Below are positions 39,701 to 52,250 of a DNA stretch of 64,000 nucleotides, piece after piece (the first letter of the stretch is position 1; the number at the start of each line of letters is the position of its first letter). The stretch is from Piscicola geometra (lineage: Eukaryota > Annelida > Clitellata > Hirudinida > Piscicolidae): the NCBI GenBank assembly GCA_943735955.1, contig OX030969.1, forward strand, positions 2,339,587-2,403,586. Reading direction: 5' to 3'. A model generated the notes under the pieces. It was not told where the DNA came from, did not search any database, and saw nothing but the letters and a program-made list of their open reading frames with translations. The position numbers were made by a program, and so were the translations under genes.

Positions 39701-42700
39701 TTAGAAGTTTTCACTTTCCTATTATTCGAATTGAACATTTTCGCGTTGAAAACGTAGCAATTTCCGTGATAGTTGTTGAAGTATTGATCAAATTCATCAC
39801 TGAAATTATTTTTCATAAACTTGAAAATGTTGAAAATATTTTTGTTTAAATAACAAGTAAATTACTACTGGAGAACCATAAAAAATCAACTTATTTTGTT
39901 TTTAGAAACTTTAAGTAATTTATATACTATTATATATTATAAGCAATAAATTATATAATATTAAATATTATATGCAATAAAGTATATAATATTATATATA
40001 ATATGCAATAAATTATATACTATTATATATAACATGCAATAAATTATATACTATTATATATGTTATGCAATGAATTATATACTACAATATATTATATGCA
40101 ATAAATTATATACTATTATATATTATATGCAATAAATTATATACTAATATATATGATATGCAATAAATTATATACTATTATATATTATATGCAATAAATT
40201 ATATACTATTATATATTATATGTAATAAATTATATACTATTATATATTATATGCAATAAATTATATACTATTATATATTATAAGCAATAAATTATATACT
40301 ATTATATATGATATGCAATAAATTATATACTAATATATATGATATACAATAAATTATATACTATTATATATTATATGCAATAAATTATATACTATTATAT
40401 ATTATTTGCAATAAATTATATACTATATTATATTATATGCAAAAATTATACACTACTATGTATTATATGCAATAAATTATAGACTATTATATATTGTATG
40501 CAATAAATTATATACTATTATATATTATATGCAATAACTTGTATACTATTATATATTATATGCAATAAATTATATACCATTATATATTATATGCAATAAA
40601 TTATATACCATTATATAGAATATGCAATAAATTATATACTATTATATATTATATGCAATAAATTATATGCTATTCTATATTATATATAATGAGTTATATA
40701 CTATTCTATATTATATATAATAAATTATATACTCTTTTGAATTACATATAATAAATTATATGCTCTTATGAATTACATATTATAAATTATATACTATTAT
40801 ATATTACATATTTTAAATTATATACTATTATAGATTATATATAATAAATTTTATACTATTATATATTATATATAATAAATTTTATGCTATTATGAATTAT
40901 ATATGATAAATTTCATACTATTTTATTTATATATAATAAATTTTATACTATTATATATTATATATAATACATTTTATACTCTTATAGATTATATATAAAA
41001 TATTTTATATTATTATGTGTTATATATGATACATTTTATACTATTTTATATTATATTATATATAATACATTTTATACTATTATATATTATATATAATACT
41101 TATTATACAATTATATATTATATATAATACATCTTCTACTATTATATATTTTATATAATATATTTATACTAATATATTTTAAATAATATATTTTATTCTA
41201 TTATATAATATATATATATTACATTTTATACTATTATATATAAGAAATTTTATACTTGTATATATTATATATAATACATTTCATACTATTATATATTATA
41301 TATAATACATTTTATACTATTTTATATTATATATAATACTTTTTATACTATTATATATTATATATAATACATTTTATACTATTATATATTATTCATAATA
41401 CATTTTATATTACTATAAATGATATATAATACATTTTATACTATTATATCTTATATATAATACATTTATACTAATATAATTTATATAATACATTTATACT
41501 ATTATATCTTATATATAATACATTTATACTAATATATTTTATATAATACATTTATACTATTATATGCTCCTATGAATTACATATAATAAATTATATACTA
41601 TTATATATTACATATAATAAATTATATACTATTATAGATTATATATAATAAATTTTGTACTATTATATATTATATATAATAAATTTTATACTATTATAAA
41701 TTATGTATGATAAATTTTATACTATTATATTTATATATAATAAATTGTATACTATTATATATTATATATAATATATTTTATACTATTATATATTATATAT
41801 AATATATTTTATACTATTATATATTTTATATTTTATACTCTTATATTTTATATATAATACATTTTATATTATTATGTGTTATATATGATACATTTTATAC
41901 TATTATGTGTTATACATGATACATTTTATACTATTTATATTATATATAATAAATTTTATACTAATATATAATATATATAAAACTTTTCATTCAATTATAT
42001 ATTATATATAATACATTTTCTACTATTATATGTTTAATATAATATATTTGTACTAATATATTTTATATATACATTTTATACTATTATATAGTATATATAT
42101 ATTAAATTTTATACTATTATATATAATAAAGTTTATACTATTATATATTATATATAATAAATTTGAGACTATTATATATTATATATAATAAATTTTATAC
42201 TAATATATATTATATATAATAAATTTTATACTAATATATATTATATATAATAAATTTTATACTAATATATATTATATATAATAAATTTTATACTAATATA
42301 TATTATATATAATAAATTTTATACTAATATATATTATATATAATAAATTTTTTACTAATATATTTTATATATAATAAATTTCATACTAATATATAATATA
42401 TATAATAAATTTTATACTAATATATAATATATATAATAAATTTTATACTAATATATATTATATATAATACATTTTGTACTAATATATATTATATATAATA
42501 AATTTTATACTAATATATATTATATATAATAAATTTTATACTAATATATATTATATATAACTAATGTTTTACTAATATATATTATATCTAATAAATTTCA
42601 TACTAATATATAATATATATAATTAATTTTATACTAATATATATTATATATAATAAATTTTTCACTAATATATATTATATATAATAAATTTTATACTAAT

Positions 42701-45700
42701 ATATAATATATATAATAAATTTTATACTAATATATATTATATATAATAAATTTTATACTAATATTTATTATATATAATAAATTTTATACTAATATATATT
42801 ATATATAATAAATTTTTTACTAATATATATTATATATAATAAATTTCATACTAATATATAATATATATAATAAATTTTATACTAATATATATTATATATA
42901 ATACATTTTATACTAATATATATTATATATAATACATTTTATAGTAATATATAATATATATAATAAATTTTATACTAATATATATTATATATAATAAATT
43001 TTATACTAATATATATTATATATAATAAATTTTATACTAATTAATATTATATATAATAAATTTTATACTAATATATAATATATATAATAAATTTTATACT
43101 AATATTGAATATATATAATAAATTTTATACTTATATATATTATATATAATAAATTTTATACTAATATATATTATATATAATAAATTTTATAATAATATAT
43201 TTTATATATAATAAATTTTATACTAATATATATTATATACAATAAATTTCATACTAATATATTTTATATATAATAAATTTTATACTAATATATATTATAT
43301 ATATTAAATTTTATACTAATATATAATATATATAACAAATTTTATACTTATATATATTATATATAATAAATTTTATACTAATATCTATTATATATAATAA
43401 ATTTTATAATAATATATATTATATATAATAAATTTTATACTAATATATATTATATATATTAAATTTTATACTAATATATATTATATATAATAAATTTTAT
43501 AGTAAAATATATTATATATAATAAATTTTATACTAATATATATTATATATAATAAATTTTATACTAATATATATTATATATAATAAATTTTATACTAATA
43601 TATATTATATATCATAAATTTCATACTAATATATATTATATATAATAAATTTTATACTAATATATATTATATATAATAAATTTTATACTAATATATATTA
43701 TATATAATAAATTTTATACTAATATATATTATATATAATAAATTTCATACTAATATATATTATATATAATAAATTTTATACTAATATATATTATATATAA
43801 TAAATTTTATACTAATATATATTATATATAATAAATTTTATACTAATATATATTATATATAATAAATTTTATACTAATATATATTATATATAATAAATTT
43901 TATACTAATATATATTATATATAATAAATTTTATACTAATATATATTATATATAATAAATTTTATACTAATATATATTATATATAATAAATTTTATTATT
44001 TGAAGACTCAGATACTAGTCACAAGAGGTTCCCGCGAAGTTACAGTCATATATCAGCGGATACACCGTATGTCCATAAGAAAGTTTTTCACTCTCCGTAA
44101 AATTCGAAATCATTCTCAGAAATTGGTCTTGAAATACGTAGTCATCTCTTTGCTCGTTTCCTGATTCATCCATTACTCCAGTATTTGAAAAACACTCTGT
44201 AAATGTATAAAAGCGAAATAAATCAAACAAATGTATTTTTAAAATTTTTTCAAGTTGAATTACGTGTTTTTGAAAAAAAAAACTTTTCTTACCTAGTCTA
44301 TCATTACTGGAGTTGTTATTAGTGTATCTCAAATAACTATCGGGTTTATTTGTAGTTGCTTGAATTGTAGATTCAAGAGGGGAGATAGTAGTTTGATTAA
44401 GAGCAGAGTAACTTGAATTGCAATTATTCTTCCTATCCTTTTGGTAAGAAGACACAAGGTCTAAGACATGAGTAAAATGTACGAGTGCGGAATTTTTGAT
44501 GGGGTTGTTGTTGCAGATAGTGACGGCAGGAAAGTCAAACGACTTGGCATTCTTCAGACTTACGGCCACATTCACATCGAAAGACAAATACTTGGAGCCT
44601 AGTGGATTCAATTTCAATAATTAAAATAATTTTTCATGAATTAAAACTATCTGAATTTTCTTTTAGTTTGTAACTTTAGGAGCTTACAAAGCTGATTGAG
44701 GTTGAATCCAAGTCCTATTAAGCAGAGCACGGTTGAAATCAGCCACATCAGAACTTTGAACCAACCTAAATATAATTAGTTTTAATAGTTACAATTTGTA
44801 AAAATATTTTTTTAACTTTTATAAATTCATTTTTTCTTCTGTTGAAGAAGCTATGAGCCGAGCAGTTATTAGTTGAGTGGGTTAGTTAATAAATCCTTAA
44901 AATAAGGCGTATTTATAATGCACGCAACTGAGGCGCCACGCACACGACATACGTCGTGAAACACCGCATCATATACGTTCGTTCGTCGAGTCAACGAGGA
45001 CCACTTAAGTCATTCGGGATTATGTTGTGACTGGATTTCTGTGTGTGCGCATATGGCTGACGAGATCGATCTTGGCACGGAAGGTTCGGGAACATGAAGG
45101 ACATGGGATGAGTGGGACGTCTCCAGGAGGGTTGACAGTGCTTTTCGGACTTGCATCTTCTTTTCTGCGGCGTTGATCCTGTTTGCCTCACAGGTCATGG
45201 CACCTTTGTGAATGGAAGAGTGCCAAGTGAAACGATTTGTTGCAGCTTGTTCCCACGTTTCTACGTTGATGGAAAACGATTTTAGGGAAGCTTTCAGAGT
45301 GTCTTTAGAGCATTTCTTTTGCCCACCTTGAGACCGTTGGCTATGCAGAAGTTCACCATAGAAAAGTCTTTTTGGCAGTCCCTCGTCTGGCATTCTGACT
45401 ACCTGCCCGTCCGAGACCATCTTGATCCAGTAGCAGGACAGAGTCGAGACGGCTGGAGATGAATACGGGTGCAGTGAATGGCCATGATGTTTTTCGTGTC
45501 TCGTCATCCCCTTAGTGTTCCACATAGCTTTGCTGAGAATCGCTCCGTCCGCCGATTCCAGTCTTCACGTGCATAGGTAGACATTACTAGTCCACTGCGC
45601 ACGCTACAGCTATCATATACACTAGGTTTATAGTAGCTCATGGTTGGCTAAACAGGGATTCAAACTGGCGACCTTTAAGTTGCAGATCCTAAAGTTGAGA

Positions 45701-47002
45701 TAAGAAATAGAAGGCAAGTTAAATGAAGTTTTGTTCATTATTTTTCACTACTTTGTTCCACCATTATGAAAGCATTTATGCCTATTCAAAAACAAAATCT
45801 CTTCCATTTAGTTGTATGTTTGCAATTAGATTTTTTATTTTCAAAGATTATTTCCGAAGCATTGGAATCGACGTTGGTAAACTCATTAAGCAATCGTTTC
45901 TGTCTGTCTGAGCACCTTCCTAGCGTCGTAATTTTTCATCTTTTCCACAACATGTATCCAAAGTATCCTTCTGAATACTGTGTTTCAAAAGCAAGCCTTT
46001 CTACAGCTTTTTTAGAGACCATGTTTTACATGATTCAGGTTAACCGATTGATGTAATTTTTCTACCAACTGCTGTCAAGATCAATAAAAGCTGTAAAATT
46101 TTGATTTCAAGACATTAAAAGCTAAGACTAAAAAAGATCAAAATTAACCGACAGTTTATTTTGGCGTCAGTTAGATCTTTTTCCACATAAGTTTCAAGGC
46201 TCTTCTTGAGCATCGAGGCACAAAGGCGACGTCAGGATGCGAATCAACTCAAGTTTTACCGCTAGGCTTTCTCGCCACCTTTTGATCGACAATTTTGAAA
46301 GTCTTTCGCCATTTCTGTATATATTTATATTTTTCATTAAAATGATAAAAATTATATTTAAAAATATTTTTTTAACTTTTAAAGCAGCTGTCCCATCTCT
46401 CAACTCCAGGTTTTATGGAATTCAAAACCCTCTTTTTTTGCAATCTTTTTATAGGTTTGAAAATTTGGAAGACAATGATTTTGAAGCTGCTATGGTTATT
46501 ATTTAAATACAATAGCATTTATTATTTTATTTAAATTTTATTTAAATATTTAAATTTAAATACAATGGCATTTATTATTTTATTTAAATTTTATTTAAAT
46601 ATTTAAATTTACATACAATAGCATTTATTATTTTATTTAAATTTTATTATTATATTTAAATTTATTATTATATTTAAATTTTATTTAAATTTCATTTAAA
46701 TATTTAAATTTAAATTATTTTATTTAAATACAATAGCATTTATTACAAATACAATACATTATATATACAATTCATAAAAAAATATGAATTCAATATCTTG
46801 TAAGGCCCTTCATAGCAAAACTTATTCTCACAATCACTACTACTCAAGTGCAAAGTATGAGGCATAAAGAACCTTTAGCTCTGAAGATGTGTGGAATGCC
46901 GTGGGAAGTGGTGCCTGTTTTGAAGGTATTCCAAACAGCTGCTATTGAAAAATCCTCATCCTCCTCTTTTGCTAACTGTCGTTTCAATCGTTCAATGTCC
47001 AT
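36729..47002 (-). CDS. DEG/ENaC (ASIC/FaNaC-like) sodium channel subunit, 12 exons, complete
   Basis: Trimeric amiloride-sensitive-type cation channel subunit of the plasma membrane; the ligand cannot be read from sequence. Exons (high to low): 47002-46873, 44765-44688, 44598-44293, 44196-44016, 39799-39681, 39536-39373, 38856-38743, 38607-38478, 38297-38219, 38092-38035, 37345-37211, 37082-36729; 1848 nt, 615 aa, phases all agree. Start: ATG at 47002 with an in-frame TAA upstream and no other Met between. Features: N-terminal HG gating motif (TTSHGIPHI, His34-Gly35), TM1 about 45-68, FPAVTICNNNP about 92-102, YHGNCYVFN, DGIYGDCY, the cysteine-rich block SCIYTCLTKEIRETCGCHD, CTKACTVPC, SSATWPS, SPAYE, and TM2 with the GxS selectivity motif (GFS, 515-517). 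An Asn/Ser/Thr-rich insertion lies about residues 120-170. Intron 1 contains an RTE relic and a tRNA-like sequence; intron 4 is a huge AT minisatellite. The C-terminal tail is Ala/Ser/Pro-rich. Confidence 0.9.
39880..43996. repeat. 4.1-kb AT minisatellite filling a DEG/ENaC intron
   Basis: More than 100 copies of a roughly 31-bp unit (TAATAAATTTTATACTAATATATATTATATA), most uniform toward 43996. The part at 39900-41000 uses a variant with GCAATAAATTATATACTATT. The array starts within about 25 bp of the donor at 44015. On the gene strand the units carry TTA|GTATAA, similar to the junction GACTA|GTATCT. Confidence 0.97.
45010..45525 (-). pseudogene. RTE-type LINE C-terminal relic in DEG/ENaC intron 1
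   Basis: The minus strand reads VRMPDEGLPKRLFYGELLHS, QRSQGGQKKCSKDTLKASLK, VETWEQAATNRFTWHSSIHK. This is the conserved C-terminal segment of RTE-clade LINE proteins of the same type as the endonuclease relic at 14732-15420. Open for 171 codons but lacking the reverse transcriptase. Same strand as the host gene. Confidence 0.85.
45590..45695 (-). repeat. tRNA-like SINE fragment
   Basis: The minus strand has GTCGCCAGTTTGAATCCC (B-box-like) and TAGCCAACCATGAGCTACTA. Context is intron 1 of the DEG/ENaC gene. Weak. Confidence 0.35.
46500..46750. repeat. AT-rich direct repeats (TACAATAGCATTTATTATTT)
   Basis: Three to four copies of a roughly 55-bp unit made of TTATTTAAATTTTATTTAAA, within intron 1 of the DEG/ENaC gene. 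Confidence 0.85.
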
Positions 47003-48480
47003 TGACAATTTTTTAGAAAACAGTCTTTCTGCTTCTGATTGTTGGTAAAGATAGATATGATAACCATTATATTATGTATTTTGTTTTCAGAATCTTATAT
47101 TGTATAGTTCAAAATTGAAACTTTAAATAAAAAATCATAAATTATTGAAATCTTATTGCAAATTTTAAATAATTACTTTTAAAACCTCCAAAAAATATAT
47201 TAAAAATTTTAATTTCTTTTCACTACTCCAAAGCTTATTCTCCAAACAAAAATTCGGAGTCGCTAGCAATATAACGGAATGAATGTTTATCCAAACTACC
47301 TATTTGAAAGAAGTCGTCAATGAATGCTTAAACGTTGGGAATAAATAGTCATTAAGAGCGTTCAACAGATGGAAGTTACAAAGGTTCAGTCAATAGAACG
47401 AATTACAACGTCAATAAGCTCTTATTGCCTTGCTTCGCCTTCCAACGCAGTTATCTTACTCATCGCCTACCGACAACTCATGATTCACCCTACCGCTTTC
47501 ATTTTTCATATAACCAAAGCAAGCTTCACTATTCACGAAATATGTAGAAAAAATAGATACACTTTTAACTAGAATTAGAGCTAAGAATAAAGTTGTAGTA
47601 GCCAACATTACCAATTAATCATAAATTTAAAACTTTTAATTGTAGCCTTTTATTCACATTGGATTTTTGTTGCGTCAACGTTTTTGACATATATATATAT
47701 TTTCCGTAGAGTAATATAGTTCATACATCTTTTTTAAATTATTGAAATAAAAGGAGATTTTCAATTTTCACATAGTTGGATTTTTATTTTTTACACGCAT
47801 ATTTAAAACCTGTAAATGTATCTTCATTTTGAAAAAACCTGTCTTCCTATATCCCTGTATCTTTTAGATACATGGACTTTGGACTATAGAATATCATTTT
47901 TCATTATATAAAAATATAAAAATAATCTTTAAATAACTGTTATTATTTTAATTTACAAAAATAAATATTGGTTTAATTACTAATTGAGTAAGAGTTGTCT
48001 TAGTTTTATAGTATTTCGTAGGCTTAAACCAGACGAGGACAAACCTCTAGCAACTAAAATATTTTTTTAGTTTTTTGCCAAATTTTATAAAATTTATAAT
48101 GCACCGACTTTATCTAGAAAATACTACTTACTTTATAAAAAATTATATAACAAATTTGTTTAATTTGAATTTTAAATTAATAAAACTAATTTTATATTTC
48201 GTGGATTCCAGCTGTTTTTTGTACTTTTGATTCGCGTTTTCAAGTAAAAAGAAATCATTAAATAAGTTAATTTACTGAAAGTTTACAATAATAAGGTTAC
48301 TTAAAAAAATACTTAAAATAATATAATATTATAAATATTATAAAAAATATTTGTGCCACACACACTACACTAGGCTTAAGCAGTGGCATGAATAAAGTTC
48401 TGAAATTGTTGAAACGGATTAAAGATATATCAGGTTTTACAAAGTTTTATGGTGAAAATAAGTGTTTATAGAACAAATAA
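47003..48480. other. Upstream region of the DEG/ENaC gene, no other gene seen
   Basis: The exon with the start codon continues left on the transcript without a clear acceptor, so this is probably 5' UTR and promoter. AT-rich. The ORF at 47369-47572 has no recognisable motif. Confidence 0.45.
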
Positions 48481-48489
48481 AAGTGTAGT

Positions 48490-48986
48490 TGGACATGCAC
48501 TTGACATGTGTCTTCAGATGGTGGCTTCTGACGCAGCTAAACCCTGGAACCGATTCAATGAGTTCCTCCTCTTCCTTGAGTGAATAATGGTATCTAGCGG
48601 GTTGTTGTTTACATGAAGCTGATTAATGCAAAGCCACACATTCCAATCGGCACATGGAACGGTAGGACGCTTTAGAAAGACGAAAGCCTGGAACTTTTCA
48701 TCGACCATTAAAAAAGATTTCAGATGGGACGTGGTTGGTCTCTCAGAAGCGAAAAAAAAAAACTGTGCGTAGTGGCGACGATGAACAAAAGCTTTTTTTT
48801 TCAGACGAAGAAAAGGTACACCAAGCAGGTGTTGGACTGTTGCTCTCAAAGAAGGCATCCAAGAGTTTAATAGACTAGAATCCGGTTTCGTCAAAAGTCA
48901 TTAGGGCACCAACCAAAAGCCATTGCGATGAAGCTGTGAACAGACACTTTAGCTTGAAGAAACAGAATGTTTCACACAGTGCAGGA
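48490..48986 (+). pseudogene. RTE-type LINE fragment (endonuclease N-terminus), left part of a split element
   Basis: The plus strand contains IPIGTWNGRTL, then in shifted frames FRWDVVGLSEAK, the opening of the RTE AP-endonuclease (GTWNVRTL...RWDVVGLSE). Several frameshifts and stops. The rest of the element resumes at 50085 after a nested LINE insertion. Confidence 0.8.
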
Positions 48987-50084
48987 ATTTAGAAAATATA
49001 CATTATCAAGTTAAATTAGGTACACACATCTCATCACCAACCTATATACAACACGGGGTTCCTCAAGGCTCTGTTCTTGGACCGCTTCTTTTCACTACAT
49101 ACATCTCACCTATCTCAAATATAGTCAACCAATTCAATATAATCTTCCGTCTTGGCAGCCGCTTTAACCGTTTAATGATTTTGTTAAATAGTTTGTCTTC
49201 TTATCTAATAATTTAGTTTTTTTTAAACTTCAAATAATAATAATTATTATAATTTATATCTTTTCTTGTTTTTTTGGTTTTAAATTTTTCTTGGTCTCGG
49301 AACTAAAATCTTCAACCAATAACTGTCTAACGGACTACAATAAAAACTTATTTTAAAAGGAAGAAGTGCCAATGCCTCAAATTGAGCACTAATGCACAGT
49401 TTGCAAGCACTCACTGGCTACCTAATTCACAAGGCAGATGAGCTCTGCAGATGAAAGACAGACTGTTAGAACGAATCTTCTACACATGACTGTGTTTATG
49501 TCTATTATCTATTGAAAACTGGTCTAGCTCAATGTCTTTAAATTGAATCCACTAAAATTTGAAATTATATTTTTTGATAAAAATGGTAAATTAATTAAGG
49601 ATCCATGAAATTTTTCCTCTCATACTATTGTTCCATCTAATCATAGTCGTAGCTTAGGATTTATTTCTGACTCAAAACTAACCTTATCAAACCAAATTCT
49701 ATTTGTTACTAAATCTTGCTATTTTCCTCTCAGACGTATTAGACCATTATTACCTTACTTAGATGACCCTTCTTTAAAGATGTTAGTTTCTGCACTTTTT
49801 CTATCTCGAATTGAATATTGTAATTCAATCTATTATAATTTACTTGAAAGTACTTTAGAACCATTTTAATTATGCAGCTAGAATCGTTAGCCGTACTCCT
49901 ATTTATCATCACATTATGCAGGTCCATATATTTGGAACTCATTACCTCCTTATTTAACTACTTCTTAATCATTATTTACTTTTCGTAAGGATCTGAAGAC
50001 ATATCTGTTTAACGAATTCATTTACGAACGCTCTTGAATTCGAGGAAAGAGCGCTATAGAAATTGATTTGATTGATTGATTGAT
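48987..50084 (+). mobile_element. CR1/L2-type LINE, 5'-truncated, inserted in an RTE relic with a 58-bp target duplication
   Basis: The plus strand reads QHGVPQGSVLGPLLF (reverse transcriptase motif) at about 49051, then, after deletions, SLGFISDSKLT, SRIEYCNSIYYNLLES, WNSLPPYLTT and FRKDLKTYLFNEFIYER. It ends in a GAGCGCTATAGAAATTGATT 3' UTR and a (TTGA)n tail, the hallmark of this LINE group. Target duplications at 48929-48986 and 50085-50142 differ at only about 2 of 58 positions. Multiple stops: dead. Confidence 0.85.
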
Positions 50085-50260
50085 TGAAGCTGTGAACAGA
50101 CACTTTAGCTTAGAGAAACAGAATGTTTCACACAGTGCAGGAGTGCCGAGAATTCACAACGAAGTGGTCGTCGTGATACTAAAAAAAGAGATTCTACATG
50201 TGAAAACTATCGCATGATTAGCCTCATCTACCACCAGGGCCGTAGTCGGGATGGGGTTTT
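50085..50260 (+). pseudogene. RTE-type LINE fragment (start of reverse transcriptase), right part of the split element
   Basis: Resumes after the nested LINE with GVPRIHNEVVVVILKK and, one frame over, DSTCENYRMISL, which matches the RTE motif CGNYRGISL. Decayed. Confidence 0.75.
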
Positions 50261-50449
50261 GTTCACTCTGAGATTTAAAAATAATTAATTAATTTTTTAT
50301 TTAAACTGTCGAAAATTGTTTATAGTATAAAAATATACAAAGCAAAGTTCTTCCGATCTTAAATTGTAATTTTTATTAAATTTGTTTAATTAAAATAAAT
50401 TAAATTTTAATAATTTCATTAGAACAAGCTTGTCTACATTGATTGGATT

Positions 50450-50720
50450 TCAAAAGGTTCTTTTCTTACTAACTATGTGCCCTAAATGAACTTTGACATA
50501 GAACTGTACTTGCATGAGATAAAAATTACTTTTTGGCAGTTTCGCAAGAACCGGATATGATCCTTCGTGTTGTTGCCACCAAAGAAGCGGACAATTATCT
50601 AAGCCTACTTCAGATTGTTTGATATCGCTGCATTATTGACTTAGTAATCATTGATGTATCTTTAATTTAAAATGTTCTCAGTAGCTTGTTTGGATGAAGT
50701 TATACAGTTTCGGAGAGTTT
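50450..50720 (-). pseudogene. hAT transposase C-terminal relic
   Basis: Nucleotide similarity to 60670-60900 over most of its length (CTAACTATGTG, GTTTCGCAAGAACCGGATATG, TTGTTGCCACCAAAGAAG). It corresponds to the hAT dimerisation region on the minus strand, broken by indels. Confidence 0.75.
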
Positions 50721-51083
50721 CGATAAGTTAACCTAGATTGAAGCCTAGCTTTCTTTTAATTAATATTTTCTCATCGTGCTACAAATAACTAATTTTCTAT
50801 TTATTCAAAATAATATTTTTTATAGAAAAATTTTAAAAGACAATCTGTTTTTCCATTGGCAAATTTAACGATAGCCATGCACGCGATTATGAACGTGACA
50901 GAGAAAAAATGTTGATTCTACTTCTACTTCTATATCTACAACCGATTAACAAAGAATTAATTGTTTCACTTCTAATGATATAGCAAAAAGAGTTGAACCA
51001 CTTAAACAAATTATATAACTAAAATAGCTTTAAAAAGATCAAAATAGATCTCTCAGATTAGAAATATAGCAACATTTTAAATG

Positions 51084-51538
51084 GTTGGAATATTCTCCGT
51101 ACTTGGACCAGTGATTGTGTTATCAATGTCGCTAGTTTACCAGCGTTGGCAAAGACTTCTCCTTCACCCTCTTTCGCAGCCTTGGCACCAGTGGCAAGAC
51201 AGAAAATTGAGAAGAATGATGATTGTGTTTTGTTGTGTTTGATGATGATGTGGTGATGATTGTGCTGTGGTATGAGTGTTGGTATTGTGGTGATGATTGA
51301 ATTTTTTATTTGTGGTGATAGTGAATTTTTGGCGGTGATTGTCATGGTGGTATGGGTGAGGTTGGATTATTGAGGTTGATTGTTTGTTTATATATATATT
51401 TGAATTTATATTTATACATATATTGGTAGTGGTCTAAAAACCGTTTTATTTAACAAATTTATTTGAAGAGCGCCTTTGTTCACTTAGTAAAGGGCGCTAT
51501 ACAAATCATTAGTAATTGATTGATTGATTGATTGATTG
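51084..51538 (+). mobile_element. Retroposon of family B with LINE-type 3' tail
   Basis: Ends AAACCGTTTTATTTAACAAA, GGGCGCTATACAAATCATTA and (TTGA)n. The body has a TGATGATTG-rich stretch and a unique head (TTGGCAAAGACTTCTCCTTC). It matches the minus strand of 52513-53109. Non-coding. Confidence 0.7.
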
Positions 51539-51826
51539 ATTGTGTTTTGTGGTTTTGAGGATGATGCGGTTATGATTGTGCTGTGGTATGAGTGTTGGTA
51601 TTGTTGTGATGATTGAATTTTTTATTGGTGGAGATAGTGATTTTTTGGCGGTGATTGTCATGGTGGTGTGGGTGAGGTTGATTGTTTGTTTTTTATATAT
51701 TTAAATTTATATATAAACATATATTGGTAGTGGTCTGAAAACCGTTTTATTTAACAAATTTATTTGAAGAGCGCTTTTGATTTCGATAAAAAGCGCTATA
51801 TAAATGCCTGTGATTGATTGATCGCT
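51539..51826 (+). mobile_element. Retroposon of family B, second tandem copy (5'-truncated)
   Basis: Repeats 51240-51538 with substitutions, ending AAAAAGCGCTATATAAATGC and GATTGATTGATC. It sits directly in the (TTGA)n tail of the preceding copy. Confidence 0.7.
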
Positions 51827-52250
51827 AGTTTGCTTCATTCTGTATAGAAAACACATATACAAACATAGGGCTTTAAAATAAGATAACAGTTTTGATTTTT
51901 TACCGCTGTCCCGTTATAACTTTGTCATGCATGTGTAAATAAGTTCTGCTGCAGAAATAGGAAAGATATTTTGTTTCTCTTTAAAATGTATCAGTAATTT
52001 ATTTAAAATACGACCTATTACCATAAATAAATGCCACTTAATTGCCTTCATCCATGGCGGTAAAAACGAACAATTACAAACAGGTAGTTCGAGGGAGGAT
52101 AATGGCGCTAAGATGACGAGCTCAAGTTTTAAAATTTAATTGTCCCACTTTTAATGATCTAGCAAAAAAGCTTTTGTGCTGGCTTGATTATGAGATAATG
52201 ATTAGTAATTGAAAAAATAGCGCAAGTAATTGATGCGATGAATTAAGGAT

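Noticed and set aside
45010..45525. Considered as a host gene (171 open codons)
   Set aside because: It matches the conserved tail of RTE-type LINE proteins and lies in an intron; no domain of a cellular enzyme.
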